Source: Nodosilinea nodulosa PCC 7104 (lineage in GTDB: Bacteria > Cyanobacteriota > Cyanobacteriia > Phormidesmidales > Phormidesmidaceae). Taken from it: a stretch of 32,850 bases of DNA. The position numbers were made by a program, and so were the translations under genes. Position 1 is the stretch's first letter; every line of letters begins with the position of its first letter. The notes under the pieces were generated by a model that worked only from the letters and a program-made list of their open reading frames with translations, did no database searches and was not told the origin of the DNA. The stretch spans positions 5,603,563 to 5,636,412 of the forward strand of contig NZ_JH976537.1 in NCBI RefSeq assembly GCF_000309385.1. The letters run 5' to 3'. Shown piece after piece: positions 1 to 7,862 of the stretch.

Positions 1-956
1 CCCGCCTGTGATGCCCTAGGGCGGGGTTCCAATTTTGTTACCGATGTTGCCCGCGCATGGGGTTTTACAAATACTCTATTTGATATCGATCCGTGCCGCG
101 CGATGACTCTACAGTGCCGTTATGCCTTAATCAAAACATCGCTCAACAGTTTGGCCCAGAGTATTCCAGCCGAGCTGATGGCTGCCTTCGTAGATCAAAA
201 ACTGTGGCAACCCACTCAAGGGTTGGCTTATGTGCAACAAATTCAAGAACCATGGCAAAAAACTGCTGCCATTAAAGCGCTATTTCCCTATCTGTCTGCG
301 GTACTGGTACCTAAAGCATTGGAGGTAACCCGCACCATTCAAGATGAATCTTCGCGCGCCTCTGCTCTGCGTGAACTGGCTAAACAGCTCCCCGAGCTGC
401 TGCCCGAAGCCCTCAAGGTGACCCGCGCCATTCAAGATGAATCTTCGCGCGCCTCTGCCCTAAGCGTGAACTGGCTAAACAGCTCCCCGAGCTGCTGCCC
501 GAAGCCCTCGAGATGACCCGAGCCATTCAAGATGAATCTTCGCGTTCCTCTGCCCTGTGTGAACTGGCTAAACAGCTTCCCCCCGAGCTGCTGCCCGAAG
601 CCCTCGAGGTGACCCGCACCATTCAATCTGAATCTTCGCGCGCCTATGCCCTGCGTGAACTGGCTGAACAGCTCCCCGAGAGTTGGCTAGACCAAGTACT
701 AGAAATAATTTATGAGATTAAAAGCGATTACTTTCGCACCAGCGCCCTTGAGGGAATCTTACCTAGGCTAAATTTAGCAAACGTTGATTTTCAATTTTGG
801 CAGAAGACGCTACAAACGTTTTCCTCTCAGGTACGCAGCAAGTTTTTAAGCGGCCATCTACCCAAGCTTTCCTCTATGATCCTTCAACTTGGGGGAGAAG
901 ATGCTCTCAGAGGCACTGTTGAAATGATGCGCGATGTCTCCCACCAATGGCCGTAG
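1..956 (+). pseudogene. C-terminal part of a tandem-repeat protein, frameshifted, 5' end outside window
   Basis: Frame 1 is open from the first base to about 516, and frame 3 continues the same protein to the TAG at 954-956. The middle is built from four near-identical 31-32-residue units of the type ALEVTRTIQDESSRASALRE followed by LAKQLPELLPE, starting at about 310. They are helical by composition, and the protein ends in a non-repetitive tail finishing DVSHQWP. Comparing units shows why the frame breaks: where the others read CTG-CGT (Leu-Arg), the second unit has two extra A residues at 462-463, which shifts the frame by +2. Such repeats occur in large cyanobacterial proteins, often as C-terminal sensor or scaffold arrays, but the N-terminal domain that would give the function is not visible. 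It could be a true pseudogene or a sequencing error in a repeat. Confidence 0.6.
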
Positions 957-1160
957 TCGCTTGCCCAAATTTTCCGAGCCAACAAGCGCAAAAGTATTGC
1001 TTTTGCGGCATCTCACGCACAACCAGAAAAGTCATCTACGGGATATTTATTACCGCTAAGTTGCCGTGCACAACAAAAGCAAGTTGTAAGACATTGACAA
1101 AGCTCGCAAAATTTATAGCCCGACAAAGCTTCTAGGTTAACATCATCGCCCCAAACGCAA

Positions 1161-1188
1161 CCGCCAGCGAATGTACATCCGCTGGCGG
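1161..1188 (-). terminator. Perfect 9-bp inverted repeat, possible terminator
   Basis: CCGCCAGCG at 1161-1169 and CGCTGGCGG at 1180-1188 are exact reverse complements around a 10-nt loop that itself contains TGTACA. Read on the minus strand, the hairpin lies 60 nt beyond the stop of the small ORF at 1248-1415 and is followed by only a weak T-containing stretch. A rho-independent role is therefore plausible but not certain. Otherwise 957-1247 shows no credible gene. Confidence 0.4.
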
Positions 1189-1247
1189 TATTGCGATCAA
1201 CCTAAAACTAGCGCTGAGTACCGGCATAGAACCAGGCTCACCTAGCG

Positions 1248-1415
1248 CTATTTCTGCGCCAAAGACTCAACATAGTTGCGCCGATCTTTGGGGGCCACGG
1301 TGCTGTATTCACCGTAGAAGTTGCTGAATTCCCAGAATTTTACCAGGGCTACCACCAGAGGGTTTTGGCGATTTTCTTTTTGGGGCTGGCGCGAAACGGA
1401 CGTAGATGTTGTCAT
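1248..1415 (-). CDS. Small protein of unknown function (55 aa)
   Basis: This ATG-to-TAG frame of 55 codons reads MTTSTSVSRQPQKENRQ, then a hydrophobic and aromatic middle (NPLVVALVKFWEFSNFYG) and a charged end with APKDRRNYVESLAQK. The composition looks protein-like rather than random: there is a clean switch from polar N-terminus to amphipathic aromatic core to charged C-terminus. The start codon overlaps the stop of the upstream remnant in an ATGA arrangement, typical of co-translated gene pairs. A hairpin at 1161-1188 lies downstream. I do not recognise the family. It could be a short regulatory or membrane-associated protein, or the surviving part of a decayed operon. Confidence 0.4.
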   Translation of the reverse strand: MTTSTSVSRQPQKENRQNPLVVALVKFWEFSNFYGEYSTVAPKDRRNYVESLAQK

Positions 1416-1507
1416 TGGTGTGGCCTCTTCTGAACTGCATACTGCCAGTCTAGGAAGGGGGCACCGAAGTTACCAAAGCCAGGGTCGATGGCATCTATGC
1501 AGGAAAT
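1412..1507 (-). pseudogene. Possible C-terminal remnant of a decayed gene
   Basis: Between an upstream in-frame TGA and a TGA at 1412-1414, the minus strand reads 31 codons ending AIDPGFGNFGAPFLDWQY then AVQKRPHQ. This is glycine/aromatic-rich and looks like a folded-domain C-terminus, but there is no start codon and no open frame further upstream. Its stop shares two bases with the ATG of the 55-aa ORF (ATGA). The simplest reading is the 3' end of a gene whose 5' part was deleted or frameshifted between about 1507 and the lipase end at 1626. The family is not recognised, and a chance open frame is possible. Confidence 0.25.
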
Positions 1508-1625
1508 TCATGGCCGTTGCTGGCCCTGATCTTAGAGAATTTTGGCGAGCCTATTGCCGGTACTACTGGGCGAAGATCACTCCACTGCTCTAACTCCCCT
1601 GGCCCTTGCGATCGGCCATAGTCCC

Positions 1626-2813
1626 CTAGGCCGTCCCGGTGAGGGGAAACGTCCGGCTCTGGTTGCTTTCGGCCTCGGCATTCACGGCTCGGCGGTAGGT
1701 ATCGACAATGTGGTTGGGCAAAATGTCGCCCCCCTGGCTGAGAAAAGCCCACTCTTCGCCCACATGCACAAACTCGGCCCGCAGTTTGGTGGGAGGCATC
1801 ATCGGAATGGTGTCGGCCAGATTGGTAATGCGAAAACTGTTGGGCAAAATCTTGGCGTAGCTGCTGGCAAAGGTGGGGTCACCCACCCGAGGGCTGGCGT
1901 ACACATAGACCCGCAGCTGGGGCCGTAACTCCGGCACAGCCAGGGCAATATCTAGGGCCAGCACCGTAGCCAGGGCCGCCCCCAGGCTGTGGCCTGACAC
2001 ATAGCAGGGTTTGGCGGGGTCAATTTGCTTTACCGCATCCACCGCCAGGGGGTTGATAATGCTGTCGGCAATGCGGCGAAACCCGGTGTGGATATTGCCC
2101 AGGGTTTTGCCCGTAGTTGGGTCTAGATAGGGCTGCTGTACCGCATAGATATTGCCCACCCACTCGGCGGTGCGCTGGGTGCCCCGAAACACCAGAATGC
2201 TGTCTTCGTCGGACTCCAGCAAAAAGCCGTAGAACACCTCAATTTTGCGCCCCACCTTGACCGCCGCCGTCACCCCGGTGCGAATGGCGTCTTCGGTCTG
2301 GGCCAGGCTGTCTTCTAGCGCCGTCGGGTCGTCCATCAGGGTGGGGTCATCGATGACCTGCTGGGGCACCTGAAGCTCAATTTCGTCATTGACCTGGCGC
2401 TCTTTGCCCCTGAAGGTGGTGACCAGGCGATATTTATCCAGGCTGGGGTTATAGTCCAGCAGCCGTTGCAGGTTGCCGTCATAGCTGGGGTCGTTGCGCC
2501 CGGTGATGTACTGCTGGGTGGCCAGGCGGCTCAGCAAAATGAGTCGCTTCGACACCTCCCGGCTGTAGGGGGTCGGCGGCGGCGGAAACACCGCTAAGGC
2601 CTGAATGGCCTGAAATTCTTCCACCATGCGGGTATCGCCCGTTACCGCCGCCTGAATGATGTCGTCGGGATCGTAGAACTCAGCCGCGTAGGCATCGATG
2701 GCGGCCTGACGGGCTTCGGCCCGCTGGCGGCGAATGTATTCGGTGCTCAGGGTGGCGGCGGTACCGGCGGCCACTCCCCCCAGCAAAAACTGACGACGCT
2801 TAAACGTATCCAC
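1626..2813 (-). CDS. Class 3 (fungal-type) lipase family protein with Tat-like signal
   Basis: This is a 395-aa serine hydrolase of the lipase class 3 family. The nucleophile elbow is GHSLG with Ser276, preceded by a hydrophobic strand. Asp334 in NLADTIP and His368 in LPNHIVD complete a plausible catalytic triad. The N-terminus VDTFKRRQFLLGGVAAGTAA carries a twin-arginine motif followed by a hydrophobic stretch, so export by the Tat system is likely, probably to the periplasm or thylakoid lumen. I chose the GTG start at 2813 because its G is the last base of the upstream gene's TAG (TAGTG). The frame stays open 100 codons further 5', but that part only shadows the upstream gene. The overlap implies translational coupling with the 283-aa membrane protein. 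The substrate (galactolipid or other acyl ester) cannot be told from the sequence. Confidence 0.85.
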   Translation of the reverse strand: MDTFKRRQFLLGGVAAGTAATLSTEYIRRQRAEARQAAIDAYAAEFYDPDDIIQAAVTGDTRMVEEFQAIQALAVFPPPPTPYSREVSKRLILLSRLATQQYITGRNDPSYDGNLQRLLDYNPSLDKYRLVTTFRGKERQVNDEIELQVPQQVIDDPTLMDDPTALEDSLAQTEDAIRTGVTAAVKVGRKIEVFYGFLLESDEDSILVFRGTQRTAEWVGNIYAVQQPYLDPTTGKTLGNIHTGFRRIADSIINPLAVDAVKQIDPAKPCYVSGHSLGAALATVLALDIALAVPELRPQLRVYVYASPRVGDPTFASSYAKILPNSFRITNLADTIPMMPPTKLRAEFVHVGEEWAFLSQGGDILPNHIVDTYRRAVNAEAESNQSRTFPLTGTA

Positions 2814-3664
2814 TAGTTTGGCTCCGAATCCGCTGGGAACAGGTTGGGGAAGGCGCGCTGGAGGGCGGTGGGGTCGGGGCGCTTTTGACTGGTGTAGAAC
2901 TGGTTGGTGGACTGACCGGCAATCCAGGTGGCGGTGGCAAACCCCGCCGCCCTGGAAAAGGCTCCGGCGTAGGGCACCACCACCCCGATTCCGATCAGCG
3001 TGGCCCAGGCTAAGAAACCGCCGATCACAGCGGCCAGAAAGCCAAATAGGTTGCCCACAATGGCCAGAATATCCTGTCCCTGAGGCCGCCCCCAAAGGTT
3101 GCGAATATCCCAAATCATTTTGAGAATTAGCCCCAGCACGACCAGAAACTTGAGTTCCAACGTTCCGCCCCCCCGCAGGGGGATCAGGCCCACAATGGCA
3201 GACCCCAGGGCATAGTCAAAAATCAGGCGGCGCACGTCGCTCTCGCGGCCAATCAGGGTTGCCATGCCCGCCAGGGCTGAGTTGATGGCAACTGACGACA
3301 GGTTCGCCCGCAGGGGCTGTTTGGCCAAAGCCCTGGCCAGCTGCGGGGAAAGCTCAAAGGCCGATCGCAGCTGTTGCAGCAGCGCTTCTTCCTCAGGGAC
3401 GATACCCTTTGAGCGCACGATTTCGTAGGCTCCCCGGTAGACCTGCTGCTGCCACTCGGGGGTTTGAATCTGGGGCAGCCACCGGTCGATGGGGGTGGGA
3501 TTGGCCAGCAGGTCTTCTGGCGTTACCCCTGGCGGTAGCGGCACAAAGGCGCTGATCGCCGCCAGAAAGGCCTCAAATTCGATCGGGGTGGGATTGCCCT
3601 TGAGTCGGGCGAACCCGGCCAGGGTTTCGAGGCAGGCAACCTTTTCGCTGTCGGAGCTGGCCAT
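2813..3664 (-). CDS. Membrane protein with TerB-like N-terminus and DUF697-like C-terminal region
   Basis: This 283-aa protein has two parts. Residues 1-115 are soluble and helical and resemble tellurite-resistance TerB-like domains. Residues 130-245 hold several hydrophobic segments, including GSAIVGLIPLRGGGTLELK and two later glycine-rich membrane spans, in a pattern like the DUF697/TerB-associated membrane domains of cyanobacteria. These family assignments rest on general resemblance only. The ATG at 3662-3664 is the only start consistent with the N-terminus. The stop overlaps the GTG of the downstream Tat lipase by one base, so the two are probably one operon and may act together at a membrane. 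The biochemical role is unknown. Confidence 0.6.
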   Translation of the reverse strand: MASSDSEKVACLETLAGFARLKGNPTPIEFEAFLAAISAFVPLPPGVTPEDLLANPTPIDRWLPQIQTPEWQQQVYRGAYEIVRSKGIVPEEEALLQQLRSAFELSPQLARALAKQPLRANLSSVAINSALAGMATLIGRESDVRRLIFDYALGSAIVGLIPLRGGGTLELKFLVVLGLILKMIWDIRNLWGRPQGQDILAIVGNLFGFLAAVIGGFLAWATLIGIGVVVPYAGAFSRAAGFATATWIAGQSTNQFYTSQKRPDPTALQRAFPNLFPADSEPN

Positions 3665-3781
3665 GGTGGGTGGGGGTAGAGGAGAAGAATTTGGGGACTT
3701 TTATCCCTAAAATTAAAAGATTTTTTGAACGGGGCTGGTCTTCGTAGCAAAAGGTTGCGATCTGGCTCAGCCCTGGGTGGG

Positions 3782-5446
3782 TCATAGGGCTGCGATCGCG
3801 CCATCGCTGCGGCGATCGCAGCCGCCCCGCAGCCCCGCCGGGGTGACCTGAATGGCGTGGGCGTGGCCCATCTGATCGGCCCAGGCCGGAGCTACCGTCA
3901 CCTGGTGCCCGCGGGCGGCCAGGTCTCGCTGTACCGCCTGGGGAATGCGGCTCTCCAGGGCGAGCTGGGTTGTGGCCTCGCCCCAGGTGCGGCCCCACAC
4001 CCAGCGGGGCAGGTCAATGGCCATCTGCGGGTCGAAGCCAAAGTCGAGCATGCGGGTGAGCAGAGCCAGCTGGGTCTGGGGCTGCCCCTCGCCGCCCATG
4101 GTGCCCAACACCAGGTGGGGGTGGCCCTCGCCATTCAGCACCAGGCCGGGCATGAGGGTGTGAAAGGGGCGCTTGCCGGGGGCTAGGGCGTTGGGATGGC
4201 TGGCATCGAGGGAAAAGAGCGAGCCCCGGTTTTGCAGCGGAAAGCCCAGCTCGGGCGGCACCACCGCCGAGCCAAAGTCAAAATAGTTGCTCTGAATAAT
4301 CGACACCGCATTTCCCTCGCGGTCAACTACGGCGGCGTAGGCGGTGTCGCCGCCCACGGTGGGGGCTGAGTAGTCCTGGGCCACCGCCATACTCAGCCGC
4401 GCCCGGCGGCGATCGCCGTAGGGTTTTGAGATCAGCTCCGCCAGGGGAATGTCGGTGAAGTCGGGGTCGCCCAGCCAGCGATCGCGATCGGCAAAGGCCA
4501 GCTTGGTGGCCTCCACCAGCAGATGGTAGTAGTCGGCGGTGCCGTGGCCCACGGCAGGCAGGTCAAACCCCTCCAGCACGTTGAGCATTTGCAGCACCGT
4601 AAAGCCCTGGGTATTGGGCGGCAGCTGGCACACCCGGTAGCCCCGGTAGGTGGTGGCAATGGGGTCTACCCAGGTGGTGCTGTGGCGGGCAAAGTCGTCC
4701 TTGCTCAGCCAGCCGCCCAGGTGGCCCAGGTAGGCCACTAGCTTAGCGGCGATCTCGCCCTGGTAAAAATCCTGGGGGCCAGCGCTGGCCAGCCGCCGCA
4801 GGGTGGCCCCCAGGGGCAGGTTGGTGACCTGGCCGCCAGCCTCGGGCACCTGGCCAGCGGGCAAAAAGGGATTGTTGCCGCCGCCGTAGGCCGCCAGATG
4901 GGACTGGTTGACCCGCGTCCAGTGGGCCTGGGAGCGCGAGAGCACATAGCCCTGCTCGGCCAGGGCGATCGCGGGCTGAAGCAGGTCGGCCCAGGGCAGG
5001 CGGCCAAAGCGCTGGTGGGCTTCGCCCCAGGCGGCAACCCCCCCCGGCACCGTGATCACCGACTGGGGACCGCGCTGGGGAATGGCATCGAGGCCCAGGC
5101 GGGCAAACAACGCCCGATCGCAGCTGGCCCCGGCCCGGCCCGACCCGTTGAGTCCGTACAACTGCCCCGACCCGGCCTGGTAGCCCAGCCAGAAGCCATC
5201 GCCCCCCAGCCCGGTCATGTGGGGATAGACCACCGCCAAGGCCGCCTGGGTGGCGATCGCCGCATCCGCCGCGCTGCCGCCCTGGCTCAGTATGTTGAGA
5301 CCGGCGGTGGAAGCCAGATGGTGGGGGCTCACCACCATAGCTGTGGGGAGCTGGGCCGTAGGGGTTTGGGCTGGGGGGGGCTGGGCAGGGGAAGCGGCGA
5401 AAGACATACCTAACTCAGGAAAAATTGCAGCGATGGGCCTCAGCAT
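3782..5446 (-). CDS. ggt: Gamma-glutamyltransferase (glutathione hydrolase) family
   Basis: This 554-aa N-terminal nucleophile hydrolase matches the Ggt family along its whole length. It has the early STAGLNILSQGGSAADAAIA segment, TGLGGDGFWLGY, NGSGRAGA, PNTQGFTVLQ and VEATKLAFADRDRWLGD. The autoprocessing and catalytic threonine is Thr368 in VGGDTAYAAVVDREGNAVS, separating a large (1-367) from a small (368-554) subunit. The enzyme hydrolyses or transfers the gamma-glutamyl group of glutathione and related peptides. A second in-frame ATG at 5408 (MSFAASPAQPPP) would remove 13 residues. Neither start has a convincing ribosome-binding site, and no clear signal peptide is visible, which is common in cyanobacterial homologues. 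The gene stands alone, and its last codons contain a HIP1 site. Confidence 0.93.
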   Translation of the reverse strand: MLRPIAAIFPELGMSFAASPAQPPPAQTPTAQLPTAMVVSPHHLASTAGLNILSQGGSAADAAIATQAALAVVYPHMTGLGGDGFWLGYQAGSGQLYGLNGSGRAGASCDRALFARLGLDAIPQRGPQSVITVPGGVAAWGEAHQRFGRLPWADLLQPAIALAEQGYVLSRSQAHWTRVNQSHLAAYGGGNNPFLPAGQVPEAGGQVTNLPLGATLRRLASAGPQDFYQGEIAAKLVAYLGHLGGWLSKDDFARHSTTWVDPIATTYRGYRVCQLPPNTQGFTVLQMLNVLEGFDLPAVGHGTADYYHLLVEATKLAFADRDRWLGDPDFTDIPLAELISKPYGDRRRARLSMAVAQDYSAPTVGGDTAYAAVVDREGNAVSIIQSNYFDFGSAVVPPELGFPLQNRGSLFSLDASHPNALAPGKRPFHTLMPGLVLNGEGHPHLVLGTMGGEGQPQTQLALLTRMLDFGFDPQMAIDLPRWVWGRTWGEATTQLALESRIPQAVQRDLAARGHQVTVAPAWADQMGHAHAIQVTPAGLRGGCDRRSDGAIAAL

Positions 5447-5679
5447 TTAGGTTGGCCCAGAACCCTAGCATGCCATCAGACGTGAAGGGTAGGACCTGCC
5501 TGACCGTGGCGATCGCGCCGCCCCTGTTAAGAAATACCTCGGCTAGTGGAGAAATGTTGACAAAAGGCTTTTGCCCACAAAAATGCCGTGGCAAAATGCC
5601 CATGCCCCCTGCCGACGGTCCGCGATGGAATGCCAACGGCCAGGCAAATTCCAGGAAGCTTTAGGGAGACTCAATAACT

Positions 5680-6063
5680 ATGCTGCTTTACTTGCTGAGT
5701 ATTCTAGCGACGGCGCTATCGCTGCTTTTAATCGACGCCATTTTTCCTGGCGTGGTGCTGGCCAGCTTCCCGGCGGCCATGGTGGCGGCCTTTGTGATCG
5801 GCATCGTCAACAGCATCATTAAACCGGTGCTGTTTATCCTGTCCCTGCCGATCACGATCCTCACCCTGGGACTGTTCGCGCTGGTGGTTAACGGCATCTG
5901 CTTCTGGCTGGCATCGCTGGTTACACCAGGCTTTTCGGTGCACGGCTTTTGGGCGTTTATCGTGGGTCCAATTGTGCTGTCGGTGGTCTCTACGGCGTTG
6001 AACAACATCTTTGTCAACCAGGCCATTAAACCCAAACCCGGCGACATTGAAGGTCAAAGCTAG
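5680..6063 (+). CDS. Phage-holin-family membrane protein (PF04020 type)
   Basis: This 127-aa protein is almost entirely hydrophobic, with four membrane segments and a short charged tail (KPKPGDIEGQS). The conserved stretch GIVNSIIKPVLFILSLPITI followed by LTLGLFALVVNGICFWLAS is the signature of the cyanobacterial and mycobacterial holin-like family PF04020. Despite the family name these are chromosomal membrane proteins with no proven lytic role. AGGGAG at 5663-5668 provides a ribosome-binding site 11 nt before the ATG. The 233 bp upstream contain no gene. Immediately downstream begins the region carrying the IS110 element. Confidence 0.85.
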   Translation: MLLYLLSILATALSLLLIDAIFPGVVLASFPAAMVAAFVIGIVNSIIKPVLFILSLPITILTLGLFALVVNGICFWLASLVTPGFSVHGFWAFIVGPIVLSVVSTALNNIFVNQAIKPKPGDIEGQS

Positions 6064-6189
6064 GGGTTCTTCAGGTTTGATTTTGTGTGTAGACGACTTT
6101 TGAAAGCCTTGCTGGTAGTCGGACGCAAAATCTATTCACTCACAATTTTAAGCTTGACACGCCCTAGATACTGTGTCGGTTTTGGGCTG

Positions 6190-7188
6190 TCAAGCGATTG
6201 CTGCCGCCGACTCAGGCGGTAAGAGTTTGGTTGGGTCATACGTTTGGCCCGAGACCAGTATGCCGTAGACAATGCGAATGAGCTTGTGCATGGTGGCACC
6301 GACAATGGCCATTTTGGTCTTGCCCGCCGTGGCTAGCCGTTGGTGCCAAGGCCGAAGTTCTGGTGCCCGGCGCAGGATGGTGAGAGCCGGGAAGTATAGG
6401 GCTTTGCGGATCCGGGCGTTGCCAATTTTGCAGAGTCGAGTCTTGCCGGTCACCGAGGTGCCCGAGGTGTGCTCCTGTGGGGTGAGACCCGCATAGGCAG
6501 CGAGCTGCCAGGCAGAGCCAAAGGCCTTGATGTCACCAATTTCTGCGAGCAGCCAAGCGGCGGTGTCAGGGCCAATCCCGACGATGGAGACCAGCAAATC
6601 CGCCTGGCCCTGTAAGTGCTCATGGCTCTTGATATGAGCGTGCAACTGCTTTTTTAGCGCTTTCACCTGGTTGGTCAAGAACGTGATGTGGACCTCAATA
6701 TCGGGCTTGAGTGCCTCAGGACTGATGCTCAAGCGGTTCTTCTCCTGAGTCAGCATCCCCGTCAGGGCATCCAGACGGCGGGTGTAGGCTTGTAGCGTCT
6801 CGATATCCGCTGCTGACGGTGGCCAGGCACCGGGCTTGAGGTCACGGCAGACCTGGGCAATCAAGGTCGCATCAGGACGGTCAGCTTTGGTGCGCTTGAG
6901 TTAGCTTTTGGCGTAACCGTGACTCCGCACTGGGTTGATGCTGCTGACTCGGTGGCCCTGCTGGTGCAGCGCCGTGGCCACCCCGTGACCATAGATACTG
7001 GTCGCTTCCAAGCAGGCATGGGCACGGCTCACACCCCGCTCCACAAGCCACGCCTGCAACGCCGCATACCCCGCTTCATGGTTATCAAAGCTCTGATACA
7101 GCGGCTTAGTCCGATCGGGACACAGAATTGCCACATGCAAGGTGGCTTTGCTGACATCAAGGCCAACTGGAACCCATGGTTCAGCCAT
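6190..7188 (-). pseudogene. IS110-family transposase with in-frame nonsense codon
   Basis: From the ATG at 7188, preceded by the strong site AGGAGG, the minus strand encodes a 332-codon DEDD transposase/recombinase. The catalytic acidic residues are all present: Asp11 (VGLDVSK), Glu61 (CLEATSIYG), Asp103 and Asp106 (KADRPDA). The C-terminal transposase_20 region follows with GIGPDTAAWLLAEIGD and SGTSVTGKTR. Codon 96, at 6901-6903, is TAA inside YAKS-stop-LKRTKAD. Family members usually have Gln at the equivalent position, so a single CAA-to-TAA change is the likely lesion. No frameshift is present, so the nonsense event looks recent. The downstream half is in the same frame and otherwise intact. 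Confidence 0.88.
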
Positions 7189-7374
7189 GGTACACACCTC
7201 CTGATAGTCAAGGTAAAGGAGATCGATGACGCTCAACGCTATCCTTGTTATCCAGTTGGGGTGGTCTATAAGACGCCCGAGTATACTGTCCAGTCTGTTG
7301 GTCGCCATCGCAAGGCTAGGGAATAGGAGGCTCTTGTTCTAGCGCGCAAGCTCTAGAGGGCTTTAGGGCGTGTC
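7189..7374 (-). other. Noncoding end of IS110 element, candidate bridge-RNA region
   Basis: IS110-family elements are known to encode a structured bridge RNA in a noncoding end next to the transposase. This stretch between the transposase start and the terminal inverted repeat is the only noncoding part of the element long enough for one. It contains a TATACT hexamer on the minus strand near 7282 that could serve as a -10 box. I have not folded it, so the presence of target and donor loops is inference only. Confidence 0.3.
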
Positions 7375-7498
7375 CAGAGTCACTCCTACATCCCATTTTG
7401 GGCCATGCCTTACATACAAGGGCGTGCTTTAAAACTTGGTCAAAGCTTGATTCTCTCGTACAGGGGATCAAGGTTTTCAGAAGGTTTTAAAACAGAGC

Positions 7499-7771
7499 CT
7501 AGCGCTCGATGGTGAAGCCATCAAAGCGATCGGCTCCGGTGTAGGGTTCTGTTTCCACCTGGGTAACGCGGGCACCCGCCGGTCCCTGGTGCGCCCAGTG
7601 CAGCAGGGACTTGAGCTGGTCGCTGCTGCACTGGGCAACAATTTCAACGGTGCCGTCGGGCCGGTTGCGCACAAACCCCTCAACCCCCAGCTGTTGAGCT
7701 ACCTGGCGGGTGTGATAGCGAAAACCAACCCCCTGCACAACCCCGTGAACCACCGCTCGAATTTGTTCCAT
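7499..7771 (-). CDS. acyP: Acylphosphatase
   Basis: This 90-aa protein is a full-length acylphosphatase, close to the family norm. The phosphate-binding loop GVVQGVGFR with its catalytic arginine lies near the N-terminus, and the catalytic asparagine is in EGFVRNRPDGTVE, followed by EIVAQ. It hydrolyses the carboxyl-phosphate bond of acyl phosphates in the cytoplasm. The ATG at 7771 gives the expected N-terminus (MEQIRAVVHG). No strong ribosome-binding site is seen. The 120 bp between the IS element and the stop codon hold no gene. Confidence 0.95.
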   Translation of the reverse strand: MEQIRAVVHGVVQGVGFRYHTRQVAQQLGVEGFVRNRPDGTVEIVAQCSSDQLKSLLHWAHQGPAGARVTQVETEPYTGADRFDGFTIER

Positions 7772-7862
7772 TGGCCTTTGGTGTGTAGGTTTATCTACTA
7801 TTCAATCGCACTGAGGCCTGCGGCGATCGCCCCTGCCTCTGCCGCCATCGCCCCAAAGCTCC

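Larger units (their letters stand above)
6156..7374 (-). mobile_element. IS110-family insertion sequence (inactive)
   Basis: The element consists of an interrupted IS110 transposase gene bounded by GACACGCCCTA at 6156-6166 and its exact reverse complement TAGGGCGTGTC at 7364-7374. With one mismatch on each side allowed, the inverted match extends to about 15 bp. The IS1111 subgroup of IS110 has short subterminal inverted repeats, so the true ends may lie a few bases outside. About 186 bp of noncoding DNA precede the transposase and only about 34 bp follow it. No target duplication is expected for this family and none was identified. Confidence 0.65.

Noticed and set aside
947..1135. 62-codon plus-strand frame after the repeat protein
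   Set aside because: No ribosome-binding site, low-complexity basic composition, and it overlaps the preceding stop; treated as noncoding.
3857..5413. Long plus-strand frames opposite the gamma-glutamyltransferase gene
   Set aside because: GC-rich third positions of a real gene leave antisense frames open; the translations are Gly/Pro/Arg-rich without domains.
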